From: Chytridium lagenaria
Lineage: Eukaryota > Chytridiomycota > Chytridiomycetes > Chytridiales > Chytridiaceae
Length of the DNA stretch: 64,000 nt
Direction: 5' to 3'
Assembly (NCBI GenBank): GCA_025449115.1
Contig: JAHLKC010000010.1
Coordinates: 248,001 to 312,000, forward strand
Made by a program: the position numbers and the translations under genes
Shown here: positions 1 through 10,570 of the stretch, piece after piece
Position numbering within the stretch: the first letter of the stretch is position 1
Layout: each line of letters begins with the position of its first letter
Notes under the pieces: model-generated
Databases searched by the model: none
The model's input: only the letters and a program-made list of their open reading frames with translations
Told to the model about the DNA's origin: nothing

Positions 1-2258
1 AAACAACCTCCTAGCCTCCCTAATCCGTCCCTCAAGCACCGCACAAGCCGTATCATGATCCTCCACCAGTTCCCCCCCTCTCCCCCCCGTCACCACCGAA
101 ACCGCAATCGGCAATTCAATCTTCCGTTGACCCCTCTGCGTCCTCAACCGCTCCAACACAGACACCTTCACAGTCTCTTCATCCACCTCCCAAATCCCAG
201 CCACGTCGCGTTTCTCCGGGATGGTTACAGGTATAGTATGATCAAGGTGTTGCGGAGATTGTGATTTCAATGCCCGTCGACACGTCCACCCCCTCACCCA
301 TCTCTGCACCACAACACACGCGGCAACACGTCTCGCTGTTTCACGGTCCTCCACGCGTGATGGATGAACGCCCTTGAGATCACGGAGTTCCTTTTCGTTG
401 CGACGGAGCCGGTCGCGGGTGGACGCGAGGAGGGTGTCGGAGGTTTTGAGGGATGCGGTGAGAGCGCGTTGATGGTGGAGCTGGACGCGGGTGCGATGGG
501 AACGGTAGAGGGATTGGATGAGGAGGGCAGAAGTGTGGAGGTGGTGGAGGTGACGACGGGTGAGGTGGCCGCGGTAGTGGGATTGGAGGATGATGGCGGC
601 CTTGGTTGGGGTGAGGGAAGGTGGTGGGGTGGATGTGGTTGAGGGTTGTGATGTTTGAGAGGTGGTGATGGTTTCGATGGAGATGTGACGGGTGATTTTG
701 GAGGTGTGTGGTAACACGACATCGCGTCTTGTCAACACGTTCATGGAACCTGTTGTGACGGTGGCGAATTCATCGAGGGCGTTGGTGGATGCCAATTCCT
801 GGGATCTTAGATCCTCTTCTGTGCGTTCACTAATGTGGGAGAGGTTTCCGAGGGATTGTAGGGGACGCGTTGTGGAACGTGAGCGTGGGGGTGGCTCTGT
901 AGATGAGGATGAGGAGGAGGTGGAATCAGATGAAGGGAGGGAGTTGATGGATGAAGTGGAAGAGGAGTCACGCTTCAAGGGCTGGGTGTCATGGACGTCT
1001 CGCGTTTCATAGGTTTCATCGTCCCACCAGTTTTTGGATTCTCTGTGTGAATCGGGAGTGTCCATCTTTTCCCTGTGTTGTTCTAAATGATGATAGGGGA
1101 GGGACTCCCCATGCTCTATACCGGTGGCATGCACGCTGTTTCGTGACCACGATGATGTGGTTGAATGACGTGAATGCCTGTCAATCGAACTCTTCGCTCT
1201 AGTTTCAGAACGATGGGGTATGGGTTCCCCATTATATACACCATGAGGATCAGTGGTATAGTCAACGCTACTCCGTGACCACGACGATGTTGTTGAATGT
1301 GGTGAATCCCTATTCGTTCCCTCCTTGATACTTTTCACGCGTGATTCCAGACGTTGGGGTGCTGGTTCCCACCCTCTGATCCCGTAGCATAGGCCACGCT
1401 ACCCTGTGACCACGACGATGTCGTTGATTGTCTTGAACGTCTCCCCGTCGTCTCTCTTATACTTCTCGCCCGTTGTTCAGGTTGATTTCGTATAGCCTCC
1501 CCGCGTTCCGACCCAACGCTGTGATCCACGCTGTTTGGTGACCACGACGAAGCGGTGGAATGCCGTGAATGCCTATCCGTCGTACTCCTCGCACGTGATT
1601 CAGCATGATGGGGTAAAGGGGATTCCCCAGTATCAGAACCACGAAGATCAATGATACGGTCATTACTACTCTGTGACGACGATGTTGTTGAATGTCGTGA
1701 ATGCGTCTCTTTCACACGTGATTCCGAACGACGGACGACAGAGTCTGAAGCGGCACCATGATCCACGCTATTCCGTGACAACGATGACGCTGTTGAACGT
1801 GAATGTGCTTCTGACGGCTCTCTCGGACGAGGTGTTGATGAACGACTATCCAAAGATTTGTGAGAGAGGGATGGACTGCTATGTTTTGAGGTTTTCGATG
1901 AGGATGAGAGGATGGAGGAGGAGGATGGTGACAGGGAGGCTGTGTATCTCTCCACCCTTATCTCTTTTGTTGAACGATGGATGGTGGAGGTGGACGATCG
2001 AGATGATGAACGGGATGTATCAAGATTTCGATGATGGATTCCCATTGCTCCTATCGCGTGTACACCATGTCGAGATGAGGATGAAGATGACGACGAATGG
2101 ACATTGTGAGAGGGTGTGTAGTATGATGAAGATGAGGATGAGGAGGATGAAGAGGATGGGGATGTAGAGCGGGATGGTTTTAGGGATTGGGAGGAGGAAG
2201 GACGGGATGGAGGGTTGTTGTGAGTGAGAGGTGGTGGTGGTGAACCGCCTTTTGCCAT
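1..2258 (-). CDS. Ser-rich tandem-repeat protein with IQ (calmodulin-binding) motifs, partial
   Basis: The start codon at 2256-2258 opens a strongly Ser/Pro-rich protein that runs off the left edge of the window. Residues about 1-140 are a low-complexity Ser tract. About six imperfect repeats of roughly 40 residues follow (about 1840 down to 1070), each carrying a core like SRHSTTSSWSRNSVD. Near 640-540 two adjacent IQ-like motifs are readable (ILQSHYRGHLTRRHL, then LLIQSLYRSHRTRVQL), followed by a charged helical stretch. The IQ consensus binds calmodulin or myosin light chains, so a scaffold or cytoskeletal role is possible but inferred. The frame breaks near 1365-1375 (a missing G in a G run) and again between 1070 and 720. 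I do not recognise an orthologue. Confidence 0.6.
1060..1850 (-). repeat. Coding tandem repeat, ~120-bp unit, about 6 degenerate copies
   Basis: The same DNA word recurs on the plus strand about every 110-130 bp, for example gtgaccacgacgatg at about 1144, 1279, 1407 and 1541, with weaker copies near 1675 and 1778. It encodes the Ser/Thr-rich repeat of the IQ-motif protein. Copies differ by many substitutions, so the expansion is not recent. Confidence 0.7.
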
Positions 2259-2808
2259 TTGTGTGGGTCTGATGGATGATGGTTAATGATGGAACTGATG
2301 AATGGACTTGTCAAACAAATCAGGAATTGTCCAAAACACATATAAAAATACTTAGTATCACAACAGTCGTAATAATGCAGTCTAATAATGCAGTCCATAA
2401 TCATCATATAACATGTTTACTTGTCAATTGCATTTTTTGTTGCCTTTGTGAGCATCAGTCATCACCATCACCATCCAAACCCAATCTCAGAGTCAGAGAA
2501 TTAAAACAAAAACTACAAAACACTTTACACATATCATGGGTGTTATATCGAGGGACTGCAAAGAAACATCACTCTGAAGAAAACCATCCCAAATGTCATC
2601 AAAAAAAACCAAATTTATCAACTGTCTGTCTAAAAGTGCAAAAAGTGAACATATCCATACATAATGGATTAAAGGGTATGAAAAACCCTCCAACGGCGAA
2701 AAAAAGAGAATCACACAGATATGAGAGAGTCAAAATCAGAAAACAAAATAGAGTACATTCTCTCAACCATCAAAATAACATAATCACAAATGGACAACCG
2801 TTGTCCAT
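2259..2808. other. Intergenic, upstream of the IQ-repeat gene
   Basis: This AT-rich spacer lies between the ILV5 stop codon and the start of the Ser-rich gene. It must hold the promoter of the latter and the 3' region of ILV5. I see no convincing gene; the open frame across it lacks domain-like sequence. Confidence 0.5.
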
Positions 2809-4511
2809 TTACTTGTTCTCAGGCCTGAGGCCACGGACAGTCACACCCGCACGCCACATCTCACTCTCACGAATCTCCTTGAGCTCAGCCTCGAGGCGGG
2901 AACGGTAATCAGGGCGACCGTTCTCATCGATAGAGCGCTGCGACTCGGAGCCGTTGGCAACAGCAGCGTAGAGGCGCTAATAAAACAAAGGAAAACAGTT
3001 TAGTAAATCAACTTTCAAATATACAAATATATAACATGAATAATAACCAAAAACAAAGGGCCTCACCTCAAACACGGGCTTGGTAGCAGAGTAGAACTGG
3101 GGAGCCCAGTCAAGGGCACCTCTCCTGGCAGTGGTACTGCAGTTGTCGTACATCCAGTCCATACCCTTGGCTCCAATGAGGGGGTAGAGGGACTGGGTGG
3201 CCTCCTCAACAGTCTCGTTGAAAGCCTCAGAGGGAGAGTGTCCGTTCTTGCGGAGAACCTCGTACTGAGCCTGGAACATACCCTGGATGGCACCCATGAG
3301 GACACCACGCTCACCGGTCAAGTCAGAGAACACCTCCTTCTCGCTTTGATATAAAAAAGATAATAAAAGAGGAAATGAGACACGGTTCATAAAACACCAA
3401 ACTATAGATTCACTTACAAGGTGGTCTCGTAAAGGTATCCGGAACCAATGGCGACACCAAGGGCAAACGCCCTCTCGCGTGCCTTACCAGACACATCCTG
3501 GAAAATGGCGACGGAAGAGTTGATACCCCTACCTCAAGGAAAAGAGACCTGACGGTAGCTCCGGAACCCTTGGGCGCAGCCAAAAACACATCGACATCAG
3601 CGGGAGGCACAATGCCAGTCTGCTCCTTAAGACAACACCGAAACCGTGGGAAAAGTAAAGAGTCTTGCCCTTGGTCACGTGGGGCTTGATGGCGGGCCAC
3701 AATTCCTTTTGTGCGGCGTCAGAGAGGAGGTTCATGATAACGGTACCACGGGCGGCAGCCTCTTCAATGGTAAAAAGGGTCTTGCCGGGGACCCACCCGT
3801 CAGCCTGGGCCTGCTTCCAAGAGTGACCATCCTTGCGAACACCGACAATGACGTTGAGGCCGTTGTCACGAGAGTTGAGAGACTGAGCCATGCCTTGGGT
3901 GCCGTAACCGATGACGGCGAGGACATCCTTGGCAAAGATCTGGGCGAGCTTCTCCTTGGGGAAATCGCTGCGCTCCCACACAGTCTCGAGGGTACCCGCA
4001 AAGTCCAAGGTCTTGATGCCACGCTTTTGGATCTGCTGTTTTTAGTCATTAATAACGGCAATGATCAACAAGAACGAAAGAAATTCAACTGGGTTTGACG
4101 ACAAAATTTTTAAAGTCTAGAAAAAGAGGGAAATTGGAGGAATGGCTCGGACAAGGTAGATCAGCAAAAGCGCAGCCTAACTCTATCAAAGAGTCTGCAT
4201 GTGTGGATGTGGAGCATGTGAGTGTGAAGTGTTTAAAAATGTCTACACCGCATGCACATGTACCCACAAACAAACAAACACGCAAAGCACTTTATAACTT
4301 TAACAAGAAAAGAGTTTCAGAAAATGTAACTCACCATGCATGTAGGACGGGGACATGTTGCTGATGAGGACGATGATGATGCTGATGCTGAGGATGCGAG
4401 GACAGAGAAGGAAGAGGATGAGATGCGCTGGGATGTGGAAGGGATGAGGGAGAGACGGGAAGCAATAGCTGAAGAGCGCGCAGCAGAGCGCAGGAGAGTA
4501 GGTGCGTGCAT
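2809..4511 (-). CDS. ILV5: Ketol-acid reductoisomerase, mitochondrial
   Basis: It converts 2-acetolactate and 2-aceto-2-hydroxybutyrate to dihydroxy acids with NADPH and Mg2+, the second common step of valine and isoleucine synthesis, in mitochondria. The first exon (start 4511) encodes a Ser/Arg-rich targeting peptide. After an intron ending near 4035 come KRGIKTLDFAGT, the dinucleotide-binding loop VIGYGTQGMAQS, APKGSGATVRSLF, then NGHSPSEAFNETVEEATQ and CSTTARRGALDW of the metal- and substrate-binding C-domain, ending in GLRPENK. Introns with GT/AG borders lie at 3344-3417 and 2977-3066. The reading frame breaks twice: after SHGFGVV (about 3628) and after SLFLE (about 3533). Each needs one extra base to restore the family sequence. 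These look like sequencing deletions. The gene lies downstream of ILV6 on the same strand. Confidence 0.93.
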
Positions 4512-4657
4512 GACTAGTGTGTTTTGGGTAGAGGTTTGACGAATGTGGATGTGATGGGTTTGTTTGAATATAGGTTTAGATCAAAGCCGAGTCCGTCAGG
4601 TGAAGATGAAGGTGGAGTTGAAAAGAAAATCTCGGGGAGGAAGGAAAGTTGCTGGGC

Positions 4658-4667
4658 TTTATATAAA
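4658..4667 (-). promoter_or_regulatory. TATA-like element upstream of ILV5
   Basis: The palindromic sequence tttatataaa lies about 147 bp upstream of the ILV5 start codon, a reasonable distance for a fungal TATA box. It is a sequence match only, with no experimental support. Confidence 0.35.
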
Positions 4668-4728
4668 CGAATAATTGAAATAATTTTATTCAGTTAAATA
4701 TAATTAATAAATGTAAAAATTTTGTGGA

Positions 4729-4776
<48 letters not shown>
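4729..4776 (+). repeat. (GAT)16 microsatellite
   Basis: Sixteen uninterrupted GAT triplets in non-coding DNA about 220 bp upstream of ILV5. Probably length-polymorphic. Confidence 0.9.
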
Positions 4777-4778
<2 letters not shown>

Positions 4779-5922
4779 ATTATTATTATTAGTTATTAAT
4801 TAATAGTATATTATAAGTGGGCGGTGGGCCGTTTTTATTTTAATCTAATTAAATTATTATTTATTTATTAATTAATAATAATATTTGAATCAGAAAGAAA
4901 AGAGAAAAAAAAAAAAAAAGATTTCAAGATTTGATTAATTGATTATTATTAGTGATTCATACATTCGTGTACTACCATTTAGATCTATTTATCTCTAGAT
5001 TGTGTGCAACAATGAGTATCACTCTTTTCTTCCCTCCTCTCTTTCTTAATAAAATAAATTATATTAACTGATAAGATGGTGTTCTTCTATAAATGGATAA
5101 TCCTTGTCTTTTTAATTCATGCTATCTAAATCTATATCTATATACATCTATACATCAATCTACATGTAATAAATATCATTTGTTTGATCTATTTATTAAC
5201 TATTTAGTAGTTATTCAATAATAAATACTACATATTGTCTTCTCTCCATGTTATTTAATTATTCAAACATGTATTTAAATAAATACATTTCCTGTTTATT
5301 CTTTTATTCTATTATTAATTATTATTTATATTCTGCATTCAACTCCTTCTTCTTCTATAATTCATATGCATTTATTGAATTGCTTCTGGCACACTAATAT
5401 TCATCAAGGGATGGGCTGTAAAAGAGTAAAAGCCTCTCTACACACAAACAGATGGTTAAAACCCTTTAAATCAATCTCGTGTCTAAAAAATGAACCCACT
5501 TTCATTCATTCACTTCAATTCCTTAATGCTCAAAAACAAACAACAAACAAAAAAAAACAAACTTTGGATAAACTCCCCCAGAGTGGATTATTTCAGCAAA
5601 TCATCCACCCAATCATGTAAAGTACCGTAAAAAGTCCAAACGGACATAAAAAAAGAAAAAAAAAGAGAAAAAAATTCACAAAAAATACTCTGTCATATCC
5701 CAAACAAAGCAAAATCTTGGTTCCCAACAAGAACAAGCGCAAGAAAAAGAAAAGAGGCACGAGACAGAAAAAATATTAAAGTAAAAGAATGGGATGTTAG
5801 GGGTTGAGGGTGGGGGGGGGGAAATAACGTGAACGAACGCAAGCCTCAACACATGCATTCAATTAATGCCCCACCCCCCATTTCGACTCGCCCAAAGTAA
5901 AACTATTTTTACTATTCCGTTT

Positions 5923-7336
5923 TTAACCGGGAGGAAGCTGGGAAGCATCCACCTTCCCATCATCCGAATCCTCAGCCGCCTCCCCGCTCTCCTCAAACAA
6001 CAATCCATCCACAGGACTCCTTGGCATTGCCATCATTCCTAACAGAATTAAAGTCAGGTCATAATCACATCAAAAAATCATCCAAAAGAAAAAGTAACCC
6101 TACCTGATCGAGTAGCCTCAATGATTCCGTAAGGTTTCAACAACTTGAGCAAAGCATCCACCTTGTCGGGTTTGCTGCACATCTCGAGACAGAGAGAATC
6201 GTAACTGACATCCACCACCTTGGCTCCAAAGAGTTTCGCGAGTTCAGTCACAGCTTGACGGTGTGCACTCGCTGCCATCAACGGAGAGATGGCATGTGTC
6301 CTTCTCTACAGGGAAAAAAAAACCTTTAGTCCATACAATCACTTTGATAAGATCACCAGAAACACTCATCAAATAAAAACAAAACGCTTACCTCCACAGA
6401 TTCCGAATCAAACCCTTCGACCTCCACATCCTCATCCCCATAATCCGCCACATGCTCATGCGGCACCGCAGACACCTTCACAAGGATCAACTCCCGTTCA
6501 ATAATCCTCGCATGCGTATAATCCAACACAGCCCAAACCGGCACCAAATCCTCCAACTGTCGTCTAGCCTGCTCAATCGTCGACGCCTGTCCCTTCAACA
6601 CAATCGTCATCCGACTCAAATCCGGCACCTCTGTCTTGGACACCACAAGTGAATCAATGTTGAACCCTCTTCCAGCTAGAATCCCTGACACGCGGGACAA
6701 CACTCCGGGCTCGTTTGACACGAGACAGTTGAGGACGTGACGGGTCACAGGAGATGGGTTTGTGGGGGCGTGTTGTAGAGAATGTTGTTAACGGCGTCTT
6801 CGGCTGTCGAGGGGGAAGCGAGGGGGGTGGTCTGGGAATGGGAAGAGAGCCTTGCGCCGACGACGGAGACGGTTTTGGACGCTCTGGAGATGCGAGGAGG
6901 AGGCGGAGGGGTTGGAAGAGTAGTTGGAGCATTGGGTAAAAAGGGCTGGACGTGACAGGGCAGGCATCATCTAATATAAAGAAAGGAGATAACATGTCAA
7001 TACTTTCGTCAATTCATTTCGGTTTCAATCGTAAGATCACAATGATGCCATGCCTTCTCCCATCTTGTCAACAGAATGCAAGCCCATTAACCATCCACTG
7101 CACCAACCTCCTCCAAACCATCAAAAAGCCCTTCTTAAGCAAGCAAGCATGCATGCATGCATGCATGCAAAACAAGCATCCACTTGGCAAGCCCACATCC
7201 CCCATCCCCATCCATCGTACCCTATCGCACTATCACAAACCAATTACACCAAACTCACCCGTCCAGACAACTGGTTTGCCGCAACAGCAACGGCGGCAGC
7301 CATAACCCCTCTCCGCGGTGCAAACGACAACACCAT
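5923..7336 (-). CDS. ILV6: Acetolactate synthase regulatory (small) subunit, mitochondrial
   Basis: It binds the catalytic acetolactate synthase and confers valine feedback control on the first step of branched-chain amino acid synthesis. Exon 1 (7259-7336, 26 codons) plus the start of exon 2 (after the acceptor at about 6971) give an Arg/Ser/Ala-rich targeting region. The ACT domain follows: TRHVLNCLVSNEPGVL, LAGRGFNIDSLVVS and VLDYTHARIIERELILVKV. The C-terminal region has HRQAVTELAKLFGAKVVDVS and MAMPRSP, ending at the stop 5923-5925. Introns fall near 6309-6395 and 6041-6103. The frame breaks at a C5 run (ggggg at 6764-6768 on the plus strand); a sixth base restores the link from ALS-type DAVNNILYNTP to the ACT domain. 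Another break lies near 6880-6900. A catalytic large subunit is not in this window. Confidence 0.92.
7147..7168 (+). repeat. GCAT microsatellite in ILV6 intron 1
   Basis: About five and a half perfect copies of the tetranucleotide gcat inside the inferred first intron of ILV6. Confidence 0.8.
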
Positions 7337-7774
7337 TGATGGGAATAGAGCGAAAAGAGAAAAAAAAGCAACCGTGAACAAAGAGAGAGAGACTCGACAA
7401 AAGATTGATGAGAAAAAATTTATTTCATTACATTTGTTACGAAAAGAGATCCGACAACACCAATTGTGTGATGACGTTGACACACAATTTTTTTTGTTTG
7501 ATCTTTTATCAGTTTTTCGGCGTTCAATGATAAGATTTTAGAGTAATAAAGGGCGTAAACGTCTTAGACTTTGCTGGTCGGAAGATGATTTCATTACTTG
7601 ACTTCCTACTCTCATAAACTCATTCTTTTTTCAAGCTAGCAATTAACCAACACGTCAAACCAAACTGTAATAAGAAAAGGAATCCTTTGTTTTATAAAAA
7701 AAAAAAAAGTATTCAGGGTAACTAAAAAAAAACAATGCTAGTTTGATGATGAAAAAGGAACAAGTGATTTTGAA
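7337..7774. other. Intergenic, ILV6 upstream region
   Basis: A 438-bp spacer between the VPS24 stop codon and the ILV6 start. It is AT-rich with poly(A) and poly(T) runs. No gene or clear TATA box seen. Confidence 0.5.
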
Positions 7775-9337
7775 TTATAATAAAACTGTTTGTGAGATAC
7801 GGGCAAGTAATGGGTTCACGCTGCCCCGCAAAGCACTAAGCCTTGCCTGCATCGCATCCAACTCGGGTTCTTCTTCTTCCACCGCAGGTTCCTCCACCTA
7901 AAATAAAAAAAAGAAAGCAACAAAAAACCGTTAAAATCATACGAGAAAGAAAACTCTTTTTGATATGTACCTCCAGCGATGCTCCAACTGGCCCTGCACC
8001 TGTGAGAAGACCTGGAGAAAATAAATAAATAAAGGTAAGCGAAAACGTTACTTTGAAGGAAAAATGATAACTCACCATCTGTAAGCTCTCCCAATACCTT
8101 ATCCACCTCCGCGTCAGCTTCCTCCTCGATCCCTTCATCGTCCATAGTATCAATAGCATCATCCATCATCTCACTAATGATCCCCGCCTATATAAATAAA
8201 AAAAAAGAAAAAGAAAAAACTATATAAGAAACAACAAGAAACCTTATAATGACCACACCAGAATGGCGAGTAGAAAAAAGAGAAAATACGGCACCTTCAT
8301 CATCTCCTTTGACATTTCCTGGCATAATCATATTGATCTCTGGTAACTTGACCAACCCATTCACAAGTTTCATCACCTCTGTCGATTTCTTCAACGTCCC
8401 CGTCACCTTTGCAGCAGCTACCCCCGCAAAACACATCAGCATTCTCATTCACCACCAGTTAAAAATAAGAAAGATTACCAAGCTGATTCTGCAACTGCAT
8501 CACCAAAGAATTCAGCTGTGCTTTCGACGTATGAAGCCGATCTTTTGCTTTCCGGCTTCTAACAACTTCTCGAGCAAGGAGCTTTTCCCCCAAATATCAT
8601 ATTAGAGAAAGGCGAGGAAGAAAAATGAGGAAGGGGAATACCTTGCATGATGCCACGTCGTTCCGTTTCGCGGCCTGCTTGATGTTGCGTTTGACTTTGA
8701 TTTCCTCGGATTCGATGCCGCGCAGTTGTTTGTCGAGTTCGCGTTCTTGAGTGCGAATGGATTGACGCCATTTCTTGACCTATGCGGAAAATGGATAGGG
8801 AAGGATACCGGGTATAAGTGGGAGGAAGGGTTGTAATGTGAGAAAGTATATTAAAAATGGATGGGGTGTTGAAATGGGTTAAGATGAATTTCCCATGAAA
8901 TAAGTTTATGAATTGGGGTGTTGGGTATTTGAATCTGGCGGTTTTCATGTAGCACTATTCCTGTTTGAAAACTTCAGGATCGTCACTCTCGGTATCCACC
9001 ACCTCCCAACAAAATCTTCAAACTTCAACTTTGACCATCCCACCATTAACCCCAAAAAAGTTCTTCTCACTCCTTCATCCAGTAAGCCTTTTAAAAACCC
9101 GTCCATCTACCCCAACATCTTCCAGGTCCACTTTCGACGCAAACTCCGAAGCTCCAAAAGAATTTGAGATCCCAGTATCTAATACACAACATGTTAAGTG
9201 GCTTTCAAGCCTTGCGCTTGTAAAAGCGGAATGGAGAGACTCCCACAGAGTCGCCGGTGAAGTACTCGAGAGATAGTTGTTACCTGCTCTTCAGGGGATA
9301 GCTTCTTCCCAATGAGCATGTTCATGAGTCCCGACAT
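7775..9337 (-). CDS. VPS24: ESCRT-III subunit Vps24/CHMP3
   Basis: A component of the ESCRT-III filament that drives inward budding and scission at multivesicular bodies and is disassembled by Vps4. Exon 1 encodes MSGLMNMLIGKKLSPEEQ. Later exons give the basic helix VKKWRQSIRTQERELDKQLR, then REVVRSRKAKDRLHTSKAQL, VTGTLKKSTEVMKLVNGLVK, and the acidic autoinhibitory part IDTMDDEGIEEEADAEVD. The C-terminus carries ELDAMQARLSALR, a good MIM1 motif (E/D-x-x-L-x-x-R-L-x-x-L-R type) for the Vps4 MIT domain. About seven exons have GT/AG borders. Just before 8285 the frame slips by one base: the sequence reads PGNVKGDDE where the shifted frame gives the conserved QEMSKEMMK. The start was chosen at the first Met of the exon joining to the basic helix. 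Confidence 0.9.
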
Positions 9338-9535
9338 TTCGTTTCTAATAATAGTCCCAAAAATTTCCAACAAACCAATGTCAACAAAAGCGTCCAACAC
9401 CCACCCATTAAACACCTAAAAGGAAGAGAAAAAAAGGCTCTCATCAACACCGTAAAATGGGTAGAGTTATATTTTTTGTTGCTATTCAATCAAAGTTATA
9501 ATAAAAATATACATTGGTGGTGAAGAGGATTTGTT

Positions 9536-10449
9536 TCAATGTCTGGCTTTCTTCCTCCCCCTTTTTTCTGTCCCATTGCTTGAAGCCCCACGAGTCGCCG
9601 TCTGCGGACTCTGCTCCGCTCTCGGAGACGCACCCGGTGATTCCTCTGATATAATCCCTGTATCACGCCACCGTTCCCGATGCTCGCTTAGTAGTCTAAC
9701 CACCAAAACCGTAAGTACATTACAAAGGGTGGATGTTTCATAATTACCGAAACATCTCTCTATCAAGATCATCCTGTAAAGAACTCACAGGTTTCAACCC
9801 ATGCTTCAATCTCAATTTATCCGTCGCCTGTCGCAGAGGTTCAAAATCCTTTTCCCTCATTCCCTCAATCCTTTTTGCAAGTCCATCCCTCGACGTCATC
9901 AACACTCGTTCAGCTTCAATAATCTATCACATATCCATCAGTCCAACCAAGAAAACGCACTAATAAAGGTGGAAAGATGGAAAACAGACCTCCTCTAGAT
10001 CCATTTGAACAGACGATAACAGCTGTAACAGGGAATCCCGCTCTTGTTCAAGGACTTTGCGCTCGGTCACCATTTCAGAAAGGAGGACATCTTTCTTTTC
10101 TTTGTCGAGACTTAAAGAGATGATTTGGGTTTTCTTGTCCTCAACGGCAGTCGTGAGACTCCTGGGACGATGAAATAAACCGTAATCAGCATTGCCGAGA
10201 AGAAAAAAGGGATCCAATTTCAAATAAAGTTAATGACAAAGATTAATCCATGTTCTTTGCTCTTCAGAAGATGGCGATGGGGAGCCGTTAAAGCGAAAAA
10301 GGGAAACTTCAAGTTACTTTACGTCGTGGAGTTCAGCCAACTGTTCCATCCATCAACTTTCTTGAAAGGGTTTGTCCAGGATCAAACGACAAATCCTCAA
10401 AATCCTTACTAATACTTAAAGAGTCTTTCTCAACAATCACAATTTCCAT
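9536..10449 (-). CDS. Coiled-coil protein of unknown function
   Basis: I do not recognise this gene. The inferred product begins MEIVIVEKDSLSISKDF at 10449. It continues through heptad-rich helices (about 10200-10010 with EKKDVLLSEMVTERKVLEQE; about 9930-9790 with IIEAERVLMTSRDGLAKRIE and FEPLRQATDKLRLKHGLKP). It then has EHRERWRDTGIISEESPG and ends in a basic tail, EKRGRKKARH, that could be a nuclear localisation signal. At least three introns separate these pieces (for example donor after DREMFR at about 9747, acceptor about 9692). One missing base near 10350 would join LMDG to MEQLAELHD. Length is roughly 240 residues. Composition suggests a structural or scaffold protein, perhaps nuclear; that is inference. 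Confidence 0.55.
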
Positions 10450-10570
10450 CAAAAAAAAATGTATATCATTGAACATGAAAAAGAACCTTCATCAAAAGAA
10501 AACATTCACACATAATGCTACCAATAGATAGACAGCGAAAAAAGAAAATATAAAAGAGGGTAAGAATTCC

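Larger units (their letters stand above)
4512..5922. other. AT-rich intergenic region between ILV6 and ILV5
   Basis: About 1.4 kb without a credible gene. From 4640 to 5340 it is very AT-rich, with homopurine and TTA/ATT runs and one trinucleotide microsatellite. The small open frames at 5366-5620 and 5676-5858 are lysine/asparagine- or cysteine-rich chance frames with no domain features. The region should contain the ILV5 promoter and ILV6 terminator. Confidence 0.55.

Noticed and set aside
2809..4511. ILV5 as a true pseudogene
   Set aside because: Only two one-base slips in an otherwise conserved gene with intact splice sites; the same kind of slip affects other essential genes.
5366..5858. 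Open frames on both strands between ILV6 and ILV5
   Set aside because: Low-complexity, no splice context, no domain-like sequence, and in strongly AT-rich intergenic DNA.
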